This document shows positions 16,858 through 26,523 of a stretch of DNA of 34,526 nucleotides, one piece after another; positions within the stretch are counted from its first letter, which is position 1; every line of letters starts with the position of its first letter. Position numbers and translations under genes: made by a program. The stretch spans positions 1 to 34,526 of the forward strand of contig JAAFIB010000007.1 of NCBI GenBank assembly GCA_013297725.1, given 5' to 3'. The notes below the pieces were generated by a model. The model made no database searches, was not told the DNA's origin, and was given only the letters and a program-made list of their open reading frames with translations. The DNA is from Sphingomonadales bacterium. Lineage in GTDB: Bacteria > Pseudomonadota > Alphaproteobacteria > Sphingomonadales > Sphingomonadaceae.

Positions 16858-18542
16858 GCTGCATCGAACGCCAATGGCCGTGCGAAAAAATATCCCTGCG
16901 CATCGGTGCAGCCAAGCCCCTTAAGCACGCTTGATATCTCGGCGGTCTCTACACCCTCTGCAGTTGTTTTCATTCCCAAGGCGCTGGCTAGCGATAATAT
17001 AGTGCTGACGATTGCATGGTTGTCGCGGTTTGCGTGCATGTCAGTCACAAAGCTGCGATCGATTTTCAGCACATCAATGGGCAGTTTCTGCAAATAGGCC
17101 AGGTTGGAATAGCCGGTGCCGAAATCGTCCATCGCCAGATTAGTGTCCAACGCTTTCAGCGATTCCAATATCGCGCGCGCACCATCAGGATCATCAACAA
17201 AGGCGCTTTCAGTCAATTCCAGCGTCAACCGGTTGCCAGAAATCTTTGCGCCCCTGATTGCATCCTCGACCGCAACAGCAACATCATCGCGCTGCAACTG
17301 AACCGCTGACAGGTTGACCGATATCCGGAATGGCAACTCGCGCCCTGCCCGTTTGTCCCACTGCGCAACTGTCTGCGCCGCACGATCAAGAGCCCAGCGG
17401 CCCAGTGGCACAATCAGTCCGCTTTCCTCGGCGACAGGAATAAAATCGAGCGGTGATATCCAGCCATGGTCAGGATGATCCCAGCGCGCAAGTGCTTCAA
17501 ACCCGCTCAGCTCGCCAGTCTCCAGATCAATCAGCGGCTGATAATGAAGATCCAGTGCGCCAGTTGCGATGGCACGGCGCAAATCGGTTTCCATCGCAAA
17601 ACGATTGGTCGTCCGCTTTAGCGTGGCATCAGTGAACATTTCCAAACGCCGCGTTTTCTTTGCCCGCTTCATGGCTATCTGTGCGTGACGCACCGTGTCC
17701 ATGGGATCATCACGTCCAACCACACCAACCGCTGCGGCTGTTGCACATTCGACCTGAATTTCCAGATTTGATAATCTGCAGGGATCGGCAAATGCTTGCG
17801 AAACGCGGTGCGCGATCGATTCAATCGTGCCAGAGGACTCCAGAGTTGCGAAAAGGGCAAATTCATTGCCATTAAGGCGCGCCAGTTGCTCATTTCCGCG
17901 AAGCCGTGAATTAAGCCGATGGGCAATGGTGATAATCAATTCATCGCCCGCGATCGCGCCAACGGATTCGTTAATCCGGCTGAAACGGGCGAGATCGAAA
18001 ATGATGATGGCGTATTGGCTACCCTTGTCCGCAACGCTGACCAGCTCATCGATCCGCTCTTCAAATCCTGTGCGATTGAAAAACCCGGTCAGGCTATCAT
18101 TCAGCATTTCGCGGCGCAGATTGGTGCGGCTAACGGCCTCTGCCGTTCGATTGACCACAGATACCAGATACAGATCATGCTCTGCGCCAAAACGTGCGAT
18201 ACTGATTTCCAGCTCGCATGGATTAACCTGATCGGCGGATCGCCAAAATACAGATTGCTTACCATTTGCCTCAGCCGCCATCGCATTGACGCAATCGATA
18301 AAGTCCTGATCCTCAAGATCAATTGGGCGGCCAATCCCCATCAACAGCTCATCAAAATGCTTGTTGGAGGAAAGCTTTGTTACCTGCGTGGGCCCCAGCC
18401 GGAAAATCGCAGCCGCAATTGGCAGGGTGGTAAGCCAGGCATGATCGTGATTTTGCGCATCCGGAACAGCACGCGCAACCAGCCTAGCCGATAGGCTGGC
18501 AGGTTCAGCCTGCAAAAATTCAGAACGCGCATGTTGTTTCAT
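16818..18542 (-). CDS. GGDEF-EAL protein with degenerate cyclase site, probable c-di-GMP phosphodiesterase
   Basis: From ATG 18542 the protein is 574 residues. Residues 30-135 look like a PAS-type sensor (LYLVSVVNRTAEAV at its end). A GGDEF domain follows (about 145-305) whose signature is NGNEF (224-228), so cyclase activity is probably lost; GTP binding might remain. The EAL domain (about 315-570) looks complete: FEALARW (Glu349), VNLS (Asn410), LELTES (Glu442), MDDFGTG (471-477), LKIDRSF (Lys493) and AEGVE (Glu529). No membrane segment is evident, so it is likely cytoplasmic. A TTG start at 18593 is possible but has no ribosome binding site. It lies downstream of parC but reads from its own direction, with a convergent overlap with cca. 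Confidence 0.93.
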   Translation of the reverse strand: MKQHARSEFLQAEPASLSARLVARAVPDAQNHDHAWLTTLPIAAAIFRLGPTQVTKLSSNKHFDELLMGIGRPIDLEDQDFIDCVNAMAAEANGKQSVFWRSADQVNPCELEISIARFGAEHDLYLVSVVNRTAEAVSRTNLRREMLNDSLTGFFNRTGFEERIDELVSVADKGSQYAIIIFDLARFSRINESVGAIAGDELIITIAHRLNSRLRGNEQLARLNGNEFALFATLESSGTIESIAHRVSQAFADPCRLSNLEIQVECATAAAVGVVGRDDPMDTVRHAQIAMKRAKKTRRLEMFTDATLKRTTNRFAMETDLRRAIATGALDLHYQPLIDLETGELSGFEALARWDHPDHGWISPLDFIPVAEESGLIVPLGRWALDRAAQTVAQWDKRAGRELPFRISVNLSAVQLQRDDVAVAVEDAIRGAKISGNRLTLELTESAFVDDPDGARAILESLKALDTNLAMDDFGTGYSNLAYLQKLPIDVLKIDRSFVTDMHANRDNHAIVSTILSLASALGMKTTAEGVETAEISSVLKGLGCTDAQGYFFARPLAFDAAYSFLADSILATD

Positions 18543-18624
18543 TACGCTTTCGATACGAACAGGCGGTAAAATTTTGTCACACAGAACGTGCAAAACAAAA
18601 GGTTAACGCACTCGCTTCGTCGCA

Positions 18625-20955
18625 TTAATCAAAACGATTGTTTCGCGGAAATCCTTGCGGCGGAAGCCGTCCGGCCGCACCGCGCGCAACGCGCCATTGC
18701 GTTAAGTCCATCTCGGTTCGTGTGCGATTGCCCTCGCCGCCCATCGTCCAGCTAAGCCCTTCGCTCAGCCGGAAACAGACTGCATCACACAGCCCGCCGT
18801 CTTTATACCGTTGCAGCGTAACACCCTGTCCTTTGGCCATTTCAGGAATTTCGCTCATCGGGAAAACGACAAGCTTGCGGTTGTCGCCGACCACCGCGAC
18901 ATATTGGTCTTTCTGCGCTGCCTCGTCCGATGTCTCTGGCGGAGCAAGACGCAGCACAGATAGTCTTGCGCCGGGTTTTAGCGTTACAACTGCGCGGCCT
19001 TTGCGCGTCTCGGCAACGACATCTTCCATTTTGCACAGGAAACCTTTGCCAGTGGACGCAGCCAGCAGCATCCGCGCGCCGGCAACGACTGGCAACAACA
19101 TAAGAACATCGTTGCCAGCCTCGATATCAATCATTGTGCCAAGCGGCTCGCCAAAGCCCCGCGCGCCGGGAAGCTTATCGGCGCCCACAGTGTAAAAGCG
19201 GCCATTGGTGGTCGCGATCAGTATCTTGTCAGTTGTCTGCGCATGGAACACCTGTGCCAACGCATCGCCTTCTTTGAACTTGTAATCGGCTTTGGCGGAA
19301 AGGTCTGCATGGCCCTTCATAGCTTTTATCCAGCCACGTTTGGATAGAATGACCGTCACCGGCTCACGCTCGATGAAGCTTTCCAACGAAATTTCTCGCG
19401 CAGGTGCCGCTTCGATTAATGATGTCCGCCTGCGGCCCAGCACTGTTTCCTCGGCATAGCCAATACGCAGCTTAGTCAGGTCTTTCTTTAACCGTGTGCG
19501 TTGCCGTGCAGGGCTCTCCATCAGCTTGACCAGATCCTCACGCTCCAGCTTTAACTGGTCCAGCTCACGCCGCAGCTCCATCTCCTCCAGCCGCCGTAGT
19601 GACCGTAACCGCATGTTCAGGATAGCCTCGGCCTGACGGTCATTCAACTGGAACTCCGCCATCATAACAGGCTTTGGCTCATCCTCGGTGCGGATGATTT
19701 CGATAATCCGATCAAGGTTCAGATAGGCAATGATATAGCCGTCGAGCAGTTCCAGCCGGGCGTCGATCTTTTCCAGCCGGTGCTGCGAGCGGCGAACAAG
19801 AACCTGTATCTGATGCGCCAGCCATTCGCGCAGCACTTCGCCAAGGCCCATCACTTTAGGAACGCGGTTTGCATCAAGCACATTCATGTTCAGGCCAAAA
19901 CGCGTTTCCAGATCAGTCAACCGGTACAGCGCGTTCTTCAAATCCTCGGCATCAACATTCCGGCTTTTGGGAACCAGAACGATGCGGATTTCAGTGTCCG
20001 ATTCATCACGAACATCATCAAGAATCGGCAGTTTCTTATCCGCGATCAGCTGCGCGATCTGCTCGATCAGCTTGCCCTTTTGTACCTGATACGGAATTTC
20101 GCTGATCACCAACTGCCATGTGCCGTTGGGCAGGCGTTCGATGCCAGCGTCTTTGTCAGCCACATCTTTGGCATCCGCTGCATGAAAACGCGCGCGAACC
20201 CGCAAAGCACCGCGTCCTGATGCATAGGCAGTGCTGATTGTCTCGCGGCTATCGACCAAGATGCCGCCGGTGGCAAAATCCGGACCTTGCACGATCTGCA
20301 TCAATTGTTCGTGCGTTGCCGACGGCTCATCAATCAACAGCATCGCTGCATCAATAACCTCGGCGGCATTGTGCGAAGGGATGCTGGTCGCCATGCCGAC
20401 CGCAATCCCGCTTGCTCCATTGGCAAGCAGATTGGGGAACAGCCCGGGCATAACCTCTGGCTCTTCATCTTCGCCATTATAGGTTGGCTTAAAATCGGTG
20501 GCGTTTTCATCAAGCCCGTTCATCAGCTCGATGGCAGTTTTGGTCAGCCGCGCCTCTGTATACCGGTATGCCGCCGCATTATCGCCATCGATATTGCCGA
20601 AATTCCCCTGCCCGTCGACAAGAGGATAACGTAGCGAAAATGTCTGCGCCAAACGCACCATCGCGTCGTAGACCGACTGGTCGCCATGCGGGTGATATTT
20701 ACCGATAACATCGCCGACAACACGGGCGCATTTTTTATAGCCTTGCGACGGGTCAAGCTTCAGCTGACGCATCGCCCATAACAGGCGGCGGTGGACAGGT
20801 TTCAACCCATCCCTCAGATCGGGCAACGACCGCGCAGTGATTGTTGACATTGCATAGATCAAATACCGCTCGGAAATCGCCGCATCAAACGGTGCATTTA
20901 CGATCTGGTCAAACGGATCTTCGGCAGGGATATCGGTGTCAGTGGTTTCAGCCAT
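18625..20955 (-). CDS. parC: DNA topoisomerase IV subunit A
   Basis: ParC is the DNA cleaving/rejoining subunit of topoisomerase IV, which decatenates chromosomes. The 776-residue protein has the winged-helix and tower domains and the active-site tyrosine Tyr132 in [12 protein letters not shown], followed by a C-terminal beta-pinwheel shorter than that of GyrA. It reads [18 protein letters not shown] and [14 protein letters not shown] in the quinolone-target region, where the position equivalent to E. coli Ser80 is Gln93 and that of Glu84 is Asp97. It is divergent from the TonB-dependent receptor gene. The distinction from GyrA rests on length, the short C-terminal domain and these residues. 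Confidence 0.95.
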   Translation of the reverse strand: MAETTDTDIPAEDPFDQIVNAPFDAAISERYLIYAMSTITARSLPDLRDGLKPVHRRLLWAMRQLKLDPSQGYKKCARVVGDVIGKYHPHGDQSVYDAMVRLAQTFSLRYPLVDGQGNFGNIDGDNAAAYRYTEARLTKTAIELMNGLDENATDFKPTYNGEDEEPEVMPGLFPNLLANGASGIAVGMATSIPSHNAAEVIDAAMLLIDEPSATHEQLMQIVQGPDFATGGILVDSRETISTAYASGRGALRVRARFHAADAKDVADKDAGIERLPNGTWQLVISEIPYQVQKGKLIEQIAQLIADKKLPILDDVRDESDTEIRIVLVPKSRNVDAEDLKNALYRLTDLETRFGLNMNVLDANRVPKVMGLGEVLREWLAHQIQVLVRRSQHRLEKIDARLELLDGYIIAYLNLDRIIEIIRTEDEPKPVMMAEFQLNDRQAEAILNMRLRSLRRLEEMELRRELDQLKLEREDLVKLMESPARQRTRLKKDLTKLRIGYAEETVLGRRRTSLIEAAPAREISLESFIEREPVTVILSKRGWIKAMKGHADLSAKADYKFKEGDALAQVFHAQTTDKILIATTNGRFYTVGADKLPGARGFGEPLGTMIDIEAGNDVLMLLPVVAGARMLLAASTGKGFLCKMEDVVAETRKGRAVVTLKPGARLSVLRLAPPETSDEAAQKDQYVAVVGDNRKLVVFPMSEIPEMAKGQGVTLQRYKDGGLCDAVCFRLSEGLSWTMGGEGNRTRTEMDLTQWRVARGAAGRLPPQGFPRNNRFD

Positions 20956-21075
20956 TGTGGTTCCGATAGCGGCGCAGGAAGGCTCCGCAAAGCGGGTAAT
21001 GCATCAATCCACAGCTATTTACAGGGTAAAGCCCTAGGATTGCGTGGCAATAATGGCACATGCTGACAATAAACT

Positions 21076-21094
21076 GATGCAGAATAGCTGCATC
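21076..21094. promoter_or_regulatory. Perfect inverted repeat upstream of the TonB-dependent receptor
   Basis: GATGCAG (21076-21082) and CTGCATC (21088-21094) are exact reverse complements separated by five bases. The repeat is 66 bases upstream of the receptor ATG and 121 bases from the divergent parC start. The size and spacing suit a dimeric repressor operator or a small RNA hairpin. No T-run follows, so it is not a terminator. Confidence 0.4.
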
Positions 21095-21160
21095 GCTAGC
21101 CATATTGCGCAATCAATGGCAAGATTGTTCAATAATTACAAAATTCAGAGGGTCTCGGAC

Positions 21161-23929
21161 ATGACGAAAACAAAAAACAACGTGCTTCTTTCATTTTCAG
21201 CGTCGCTTGCTGCTTTGTCCATTGGTAGCATTGCGCCCGCCTACGCGCAGGACGCAGCAGAAGCGGAAGCGGAAGCCCCCGCGCCAAGCGATTCCATCAT
21301 TGTAACGGGAACACGGCGCACAGACCGCACGGTTGCAGACAGCCCGGTTCCCGTTGATGTCATCTCTGGTGATGCGCTGGCGAGCACCGGTCTTACCGAA
21401 ACCAACAAAATCCTGAACCAGCTGGTTCCATCCTTCAACTTCCCGCAACCATCGATTGCTGATGGAACCGACGTTATTCGCCCAGCCTCTTTGCGCGGAC
21501 TTGCACCGGACCAGACACTTGTTTTGGTGAACGGCAAACGTCGCCACGTTTCGGCGCTGTTGAATGTGAACGGAACGATTGGTCGCGGCAGCGCCGCTGT
21601 TGATCTTAACCTGATCCCAGCGCTAGCCATTGAACGCGTCGAAGTATTGCGCGACGGTGCATCGTCACAATATGGCTCTGATGCGATAGCAGGCGTGATC
21701 AATATCCGCACTAAGACTGCGGATAACGGGGGTAAAGCTTCGGTTAGCTGGGGCAAATACTTCACCACGATGGAGGGAGTACCCCGTGTTACCGGCCTGC
21801 AAGTTGATGGTGCCGGTCAACCGATCCTTAATCCTGCAGACACCCGCTTTTTACTCGCCAACACAAGCGGCGAGCAAAAGATTCGCGATGGCGAATATAA
21901 AACTGCGGCCGTTAATATTGGCGTGCCGATTGGTGCTGGCTTTATCAACCTGACCGGCGAGTATCGCGATCGCGATGCCACCAACCGTTCAGGCTATGAC
22001 CTGCGGCCAAACTATGTTCGGCCAACTGGATTGTTCGACACCCGTGAAGTCGGCTTTAACCGCCGTAATTTCCAATTTGGCGATGCAAAAACAGAAGATA
22101 TCAATCTCTTTCTGAATGCCGGAATGCCGATTGGAGAGACTTTTGATTTTTACGCCTTTGGTTCTTACGGTAAACGCGACGGCTTAAGTGCTGCAAACTA
22201 TCGCCAAGCATCGGCAGCAGCGAACCGTGACTTCTCCACGCTTGCGCCGAATGTCGCGCCAACAGCTACAAATTTCACAGCATTGCGTGCCAATGGCTTC
22301 CTGCCTTTGATCGATTCAAAACTTGAAGATTTTTCAGGCTTTGTTGGCATCAAAGGTGAATTTGGCGGCGGTTGGAATGCCGATCTTTCGCTAGGCTATG
22401 GCCGCAACACATTTGATTACACGGTACGCAACAGCCTGAACACCAGCTTTGGTCCGGCTAGCCAGTCTGACTTTGACGCGGGCGGTTTGCAGTTTAGCCA
22501 GTTGACAGCCAATCTGGATATCTCGCGCGAATTCGATTTGGGCCTAGCATCGCCGATATCGTTTGCGGTTGGCGCGGAATATCGGGATGAAAACTTCAAA
22601 ATCCGTCCCGGCGACACCCAATCTTTTGCGATTGGCCCATTGTTCCGGGCTTCGTTTGTTACCACTGCCGCAAACTGCACAGCGCAATCCGGTGTGTTCG
22701 CTGTGGCAACTAACATCTGCAGCTTCCCGGGCCGTGCTGCTCTTGCAGGCGCTCAGGGCTTTCCGGGTTTTCCAACCTCGGCAACAACAGATGCAAGCCG
22801 CAATAGCAAAGCGGCTTACGTTGAACTGGATGGCGATGTAGCCGACGGCTTCACCATTACCGTTGCCGGTCGCTACGAAGATTTCTCTGACTTTGGCAGC
22901 ACAGCAAACGGAAAGCTTGCTCTACGATATGAACCCGTTGACGGCCTTGCATTGCGCGGGTCAATTTCAAACGGTTTTCGCGCGCCATCCCTGCATCAGC
23001 AGAATTTCACGACGACATCGACCAACTTCATTTCCGGTGTGCCCGTTGAAATCAGCACAGTTGCTGTAGCCAGCCCTGTCGCAAGAGCTTTGGGCGCGCA
23101 ACCGCTAAAGGCAGAGAAATCTGTTAACCTTAGCCTTGGTATCACAATGCAGCCGACAGACGGGCTGAACCTTACGATCGACTATTACAAAATCAAAATC
23201 GACGACCGTATTGTTTTGACCGAAAATCTGGGTGCTGCTGGAACAGGCTCTGCTGCTATTCAGGCTGCTGTCAAAAGCGTTCTGGATGCCAATGGTTTCC
23301 AAAATGTCGGTGCCGCGCGTTTCTTTATCAACGGTCTTGATACCACAACACAGGGTATCGATGCTGTCGCAACCTATCGTTTCGGTACAGGTAGCTTTGG
23401 CGATTGGACTTTGACCGCGGCCTATAACCTTAACGATACAAAGATTAATCGCCGCATCGCCGCCCTAGGCCCGCTCGCATCGATACCCGGTCTTAATCTG
23501 TTTGGGCGCGTAGAGGGCATCCGCTTCACCGAGGGTCAGCCGAGTGACAAGATCGTACTGAGCGCAGACGGCAAAATCGGTGCATTTGGCGTAACGTTCC
23601 GCAACACGCGATATGGCGAAGTGATTTCGCCCGATGCGGCTGCTCCGATTGCTGATCCCGCTAGCCTGCGTTTGTTGGGGCCAGACGATTTGGTACTGCG
23701 TCCTAAATGGATATCGGACCTTGAAGTGCGCTATTCGTTCCTTGGTCGTTTCGAACTGGCCGTTGGTGCCAACAACCTGTTCGATGTTTATCCCGATGCC
23801 CGTCCGCAAGGGGCGCGGCCAACAGGAGGCTTCTATCCGGTGAACTCTGGATATCTGCCCTATTCAGGCTTCTCGCCGTTCGGATTTAACGGTCGGTTCC
23901 TGTATGGCAGAGTTTCCGCCACGTTCTAA
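21161..23929 (+). CDS. TonB-dependent outer-membrane receptor
   Basis: This is an energy-coupled outer-membrane transporter. The 922-residue protein from ATG 21161 has a signal peptide (residues 1-29, ending PAYA before QDA) and a TonB-box-like SIIVTG (45-50). The plug domain includes SPVPVDVISGDAL, LRGLAPDQTLVLVNGKRRH, LIPALAIERVEVLRDGASSQYGSDAIAGVINI. A beta-barrel follows, ending in RVSATF with the terminal phenylalanine expected for BAM recognition. No N-terminal STN domain is present. An in-frame ATG at 21044 was rejected because the signal peptide and a GAGGG site favour 21161. No substrate-specific enzyme or regulator is adjacent, so the ligand is unknown. Confidence 0.95.
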   Translation: MTKTKNNVLLSFSASLAALSIGSIAPAYAQDAAEAEAEAPAPSDSIIVTGTRRTDRTVADSPVPVDVISGDALASTGLTETNKILNQLVPSFNFPQPSIADGTDVIRPASLRGLAPDQTLVLVNGKRRHVSALLNVNGTIGRGSAAVDLNLIPALAIERVEVLRDGASSQYGSDAIAGVINIRTKTADNGGKASVSWGKYFTTMEGVPRVTGLQVDGAGQPILNPADTRFLLANTSGEQKIRDGEYKTAAVNIGVPIGAGFINLTGEYRDRDATNRSGYDLRPNYVRPTGLFDTREVGFNRRNFQFGDAKTEDINLFLNAGMPIGETFDFYAFGSYGKRDGLSAANYRQASAAANRDFSTLAPNVAPTATNFTALRANGFLPLIDSKLEDFSGFVGIKGEFGGGWNADLSLGYGRNTFDYTVRNSLNTSFGPASQSDFDAGGLQFSQLTANLDISREFDLGLASPISFAVGAEYRDENFKIRPGDTQSFAIGPLFRASFVTTAANCTAQSGVFAVATNICSFPGRAALAGAQGFPGFPTSATTDASRNSKAAYVELDGDVADGFTITVAGRYEDFSDFGSTANGKLALRYEPVDGLALRGSISNGFRAPSLHQQNFTTTSTNFISGVPVEISTVAVASPVARALGAQPLKAEKSVNLSLGITMQPTDGLNLTIDYYKIKIDDRIVLTENLGAAGTGSAAIQAAVKSVLDANGFQNVGAARFFINGLDTTTQGIDAVATYRFGTGSFGDWTLTAAYNLNDTKINRRIAALGPLASIPGLNLFGRVEGIRFTEGQPSDKIVLSADGKIGAFGVTFRNTRYGEVISPDAAAPIADPASLRLLGPDDLVLRPKWISDLEVRYSFLGRFELAVGANNLFDVYPDARPQGARPTGGFYPVNSGYLPYSGFSPFGFNGRFLYGRVSATF

Positions 23930-23950
23930 TGGCGTAGCATAACCAAAATC

Positions 23951-23983
23951 AAAGGGGCGGGATCGAAAGGTTCCGCCCCTTTT
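23951..23983 (+). terminator. Rho-independent terminator after the TonB-dependent receptor
   Basis: AAGGGGCGG at 23952-23960 pairs with CCGCCCCTT at 23973-23981 around a 12-base loop, followed by a T-rich tail (TTTTGCATTTTAT). It starts 21 bases after the receptor stop and insulates purB. Confidence 0.88.
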
Positions 23984-24047
23984 GCATTTTATACGCATCT
24001 GCTACTCGCCGCCGCGACTCCACAATCTCCTGCAGAAAGCCTCGCTC

Positions 24048-25358
24048 ATGATCCCGCGTTATTCCCGCCCCGATATGGTTGCCATTTGGGAGCCGGAAAA
24101 CCGGTTCAAAATCTGGTTCGAGATTGAGGCGCACGCGACTGAGGCTTTGGCCGATCTTGGCGTAGTGCCAAAATCTGCGGCAGATGCGCTTTGGGCGTGG
24201 TGGGCGACTAACCCTGCGATTGATGTTGCAGCGATTGATGCGATTGAGGCAGTGACAAAGCATGATGTGATCGCGTTCCTCACCTGGGTGTCCGAACAGG
24301 TTGGGGATGAGGCGCGTTTTATGCATCAGGGGATGACCAGCTCTGATGTGCTGGATACCTGTCTTGCGATGCAGCTAGCACAGGCATCTGATCTATTGCT
24401 CGCTGATCTCGATGCGTTGCTGGCCGCGATTAAGCGCCGCGCGTTTGAACATAAAATGACCCCGTGCATCGGGCGCAGCCACGGCATCCATGCCGAACCT
24501 GTCACCTTTGGCCTGAAAATGGCGGAGGCTTATGCCGAGTTTGCCCGCTGCAAAGACCGGTTGATTGCGGCGCGCAAAGACATTGCAACCTGTGCGATTT
24601 CTGGCGCAGTTGGCACATTCGCCAACATCGATCCAAAGGTTGAGGAACACGTCGCGGCAAAGCTTAGCCTGTCAGTCGAACCTGTTTCAACGCAAGTTAT
24701 CCCGAGAGATCGCCATGCAATGTATTTTGCAACCCTGGGCGTGATTGCGTCGTCTATCGAACGGCTTGCCGTTGAAATCCGTCATCTGCAACGCACCGAA
24801 GTGCTGGAGGCTGAGGAGTATTTCTCCCCCGGGCAAAAGGGATCGTCGGCGATGCCGCATAAGCGCAACCCGATTTTGACCGAAAACCTGACCGGCCTTG
24901 CCCGCATGGTGCGCAGTGCAGTGGTGCCTGCGCTCGAAAATGTGGCGTTGTGGCACGAACGCGACATCAGCCACAGCTCGGTTGAACGCTATATCGGCCC
25001 GGACGCCACAATCACGCTGGACTTCGCGCTTGGCCGCTTGACCGGAGTGATCGACAAATTGCTGATCTATCCTGAACGCATGCAGAAAAATCTCGATAAA
25101 ATGGGCGGGCTTGTTCACTCGCAACGGGTATTGCTGGCGTTGACGCAAGCCGGGGTCAGCCGCGAGGATAGCTATGTTCTGGTTCAACGTAACGCCATGA
25201 AAGTGTGGGAATCGGATGGTGCGTTATCGTTGCTCGAATTGCTCAAAGCTGACGCAGATGTAACCGATGCATTATCGCCACAAGAGATCGAGGAAAAATT
25301 CGATCTTGGCTATCACCTGAAACATGTCGACACGATTTTCACGCGGGTGTTTGGATAA
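24048..25358 (+). CDS. purB: Adenylosuccinate lyase
   Basis: PurB acts twice in purine synthesis, converting SAICAR to AICAR and adenylosuccinate to AMP, releasing fumarate. The 436-residue protein from ATG 24048 starts MIPRYSRPDMVAIWEPENRF, typical of the bacterial family. It has HQGMTSSDVLDT (residues 93-104), the SHGIHAEP segment with His145, and the fumarase/aspartase signature SSAMPHKRNP (266-275). The ribosome binding site is weak. It lies between a terminator and a paired-hairpin repeat, so it is probably a single-gene unit. Confidence 0.97.
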   Translation: MIPRYSRPDMVAIWEPENRFKIWFEIEAHATEALADLGVVPKSAADALWAWWATNPAIDVAAIDAIEAVTKHDVIAFLTWVSEQVGDEARFMHQGMTSSDVLDTCLAMQLAQASDLLLADLDALLAAIKRRAFEHKMTPCIGRSHGIHAEPVTFGLKMAEAYAEFARCKDRLIAARKDIATCAISGAVGTFANIDPKVEEHVAAKLSLSVEPVSTQVIPRDRHAMYFATLGVIASSIERLAVEIRHLQRTEVLEAEEYFSPGQKGSSAMPHKRNPILTENLTGLARMVRSAVVPALENVALWHERDISHSSVERYIGPDATITLDFALGRLTGVIDKLLIYPERMQKNLDKMGGLVHSQRVLLALTQAGVSREDSYVLVQRNAMKVWESDGALSLLELLKADADVTDALSPQEIEEKFDLGYHLKHVDTIFTRVFG

Positions 25359-25380
25359 GGGCAGACACGCACAATAAAAT

Positions 25381-25451
25381 CGTCATGCTGAACTTGTTTC
25401 AGCATAACACGCGACATCAGCTCGTTATCCTGAAACGAGTTCAGGATGACG
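25381..25451. repeat. Paired-hairpin (REP/BIME-like) repeat after purB
   Basis: Two 28-base inverted arms (25381-25408 and 25424-25451) flank a 15-base spacer. Each arm is itself a hairpin: ATGCTGAA/TTCAGCAT on the left and ATCCTGAA/TTCAGGAT on the right, each with a 5-base loop. The left/right G-to-C difference is compensated on both sides of the stem. It belongs to the same family as the copies at 31181-31251 and inside truB. It begins 22 bases after the purB stop and could stabilise or terminate that transcript. Confidence 0.92.
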
Positions 25452-25552
25452 AACGGTATATGTGAAGGTTTTAACTGGTGAGAATTGAGGACTGGAAACT
25501 CAAAGAACCTTCCCCTACGATAGCCACCAACCCCTGAAAGGAAGCCAAAACC

Positions 25553-25852
25553 ATGTCATTTTTAAAGACTTTGTTCTGGGTCATTTTCCTTGTTGGTTTC
25601 ATCGTTTTTGCCGTCAACAACTGGCTGCCGGTTTCGGTAAAGCTCTGGGGCGGTCTTTGGCTTGACACCAAATTGCCCGCATTGATGGGGCTGTCGTTTC
25701 TTATCGGTTTCGTGCCGCTTTACTTGCTGCACCGGACGCAGAGCTTTCGGCTTCGCCGCCGTATCATGGCACTGGAAGGCTCCACCCGCCCAACTCCGCT
25801 AAACATGAATGAGGCGAAGCAAGCGATGCCAGAAAGCGTAGGTGCGGTATGA
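25553..25852 (+). CDS. LapA-domain (DUF1049) small membrane protein
   Basis: The protein is 99 residues from ATG 25553, preceded by AAAGGAAG. There are two predicted membrane segments, about residues 4-22 (LKTLFWVIFLVGFIVFAVN) and 42-59 (ALMGLSFLIGFVPLYLLH). A basic cytoplasmic tail follows with RTQSFRLRRRIMALE. This is the LapA_dom/DUF1049 pattern; in E. coli LapA acts with LapB in lipopolysaccharide control. No lapB gene is present here. The stop overlaps the pyrF start by four bases (ATGA), so it is the head of the pyrF-trp operon. Confidence 0.85.
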   Translation: MSFLKTLFWVIFLVGFIVFAVNNWLPVSVKLWGGLWLDTKLPALMGLSFLIGFVPLYLLHRTQSFRLRRRIMALEGSTRPTPLNMNEAKQAMPESVGAV

Positions 25853-26523
25853 GCAATCCCCTCTATGTCGCCATCGACACGCCCTATTTGGATGATGCGC
25901 TGGACCTGATCAAAAAGGTAAAGGCGCATATCGGCGGCGTAAAACTCGGCCTGGAATTCTTTTGCGCCAATGGTCATAGCGGTGTGCATGAGGTGCAAAA
26001 ATTGGGCATGCCGATTTTCCTCGACCTGAAATTGCACGACATTCCCAATACTGTGGCAAAGGCGATGCAAGCGATCAACTCGTTGGAGCCTGCCATCGTC
26101 ACAATCCACGCCTCTGGCGGCCGTGCGATGATGGAGGATGCAAAGGCTGCTGCCGGGCTGCATACAAAGGTCGTTGGCGTAACAGTGCTGACCAGTCTTG
26201 ACGATCACGACCTGAACCGTGTTGGCGTTTCTGATGATCCGTCGCTGCAAGTCGCACGGCTAGCGGCACTGGCTCAGGATGCTGGACTGGATGGCATTGT
26301 CTGTTCAGGCCATGAAGTCAAAGCGGTCAAGAAAAGCTGGAAAGACGGCTTCTTCGTCGTCCCCGGCCTGCGCCCCGCAGGCGGCAATAGCGCCGATCAA
26401 AAACGCACGGTGACGCCAAGGCAGGCCCGCGACGATGGCGCGAGTGTGTTGGTGGTTGGTAGGCCGATTTCTAAGGCAGAGGATCCCGATGTGGCGGCGC
26501 GGGCGATTGTGGGGACGCTTTAG
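25849..26523 (+). CDS. pyrF: Orotidine 5'-phosphate decarboxylase
   Basis: PyrF converts OMP to UMP, the last step of de novo pyrimidine synthesis. The 224-residue protein has the catalytic segment LDLKLHDIPNTV with Asp59, Lys61 and Asp64, and the phosphate-binding end PGLRPAGGNSADQKR...VVGRPI. It starts in an ATGA overlap with the lapA-like gene. Its TAG stop shares one base with the GTG start of the following unknown gene. In related genomes pyrF is commonly followed directly by trpF. Confidence 0.97.
   Translation: MSNPLYVAIDTPYLDDALDLIKKVKAHIGGVKLGLEFFCANGHSGVHEVQKLGMPIFLDLKLHDIPNTVAKAMQAINSLEPAIVTIHASGGRAMMEDAKAAAGLHTKVVGVTVLTSLDDHDLNRVGVSDDPSLQVARLAALAQDAGLDGIVCSGHEVKAVKKSWKDGFFVVPGLRPAGGNSADQKRTVTPRQARDDGASVLVVGRPISKAEDPDVAARAIVGTL

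Noticed and set aside
18543-18593. TTG at 18593 as the start of the EAL gene
   Set aside because: No ribosome binding site precedes it, and the added residues do not look like part of a domain; ATG 18542 is preferred, with moderate certainty.
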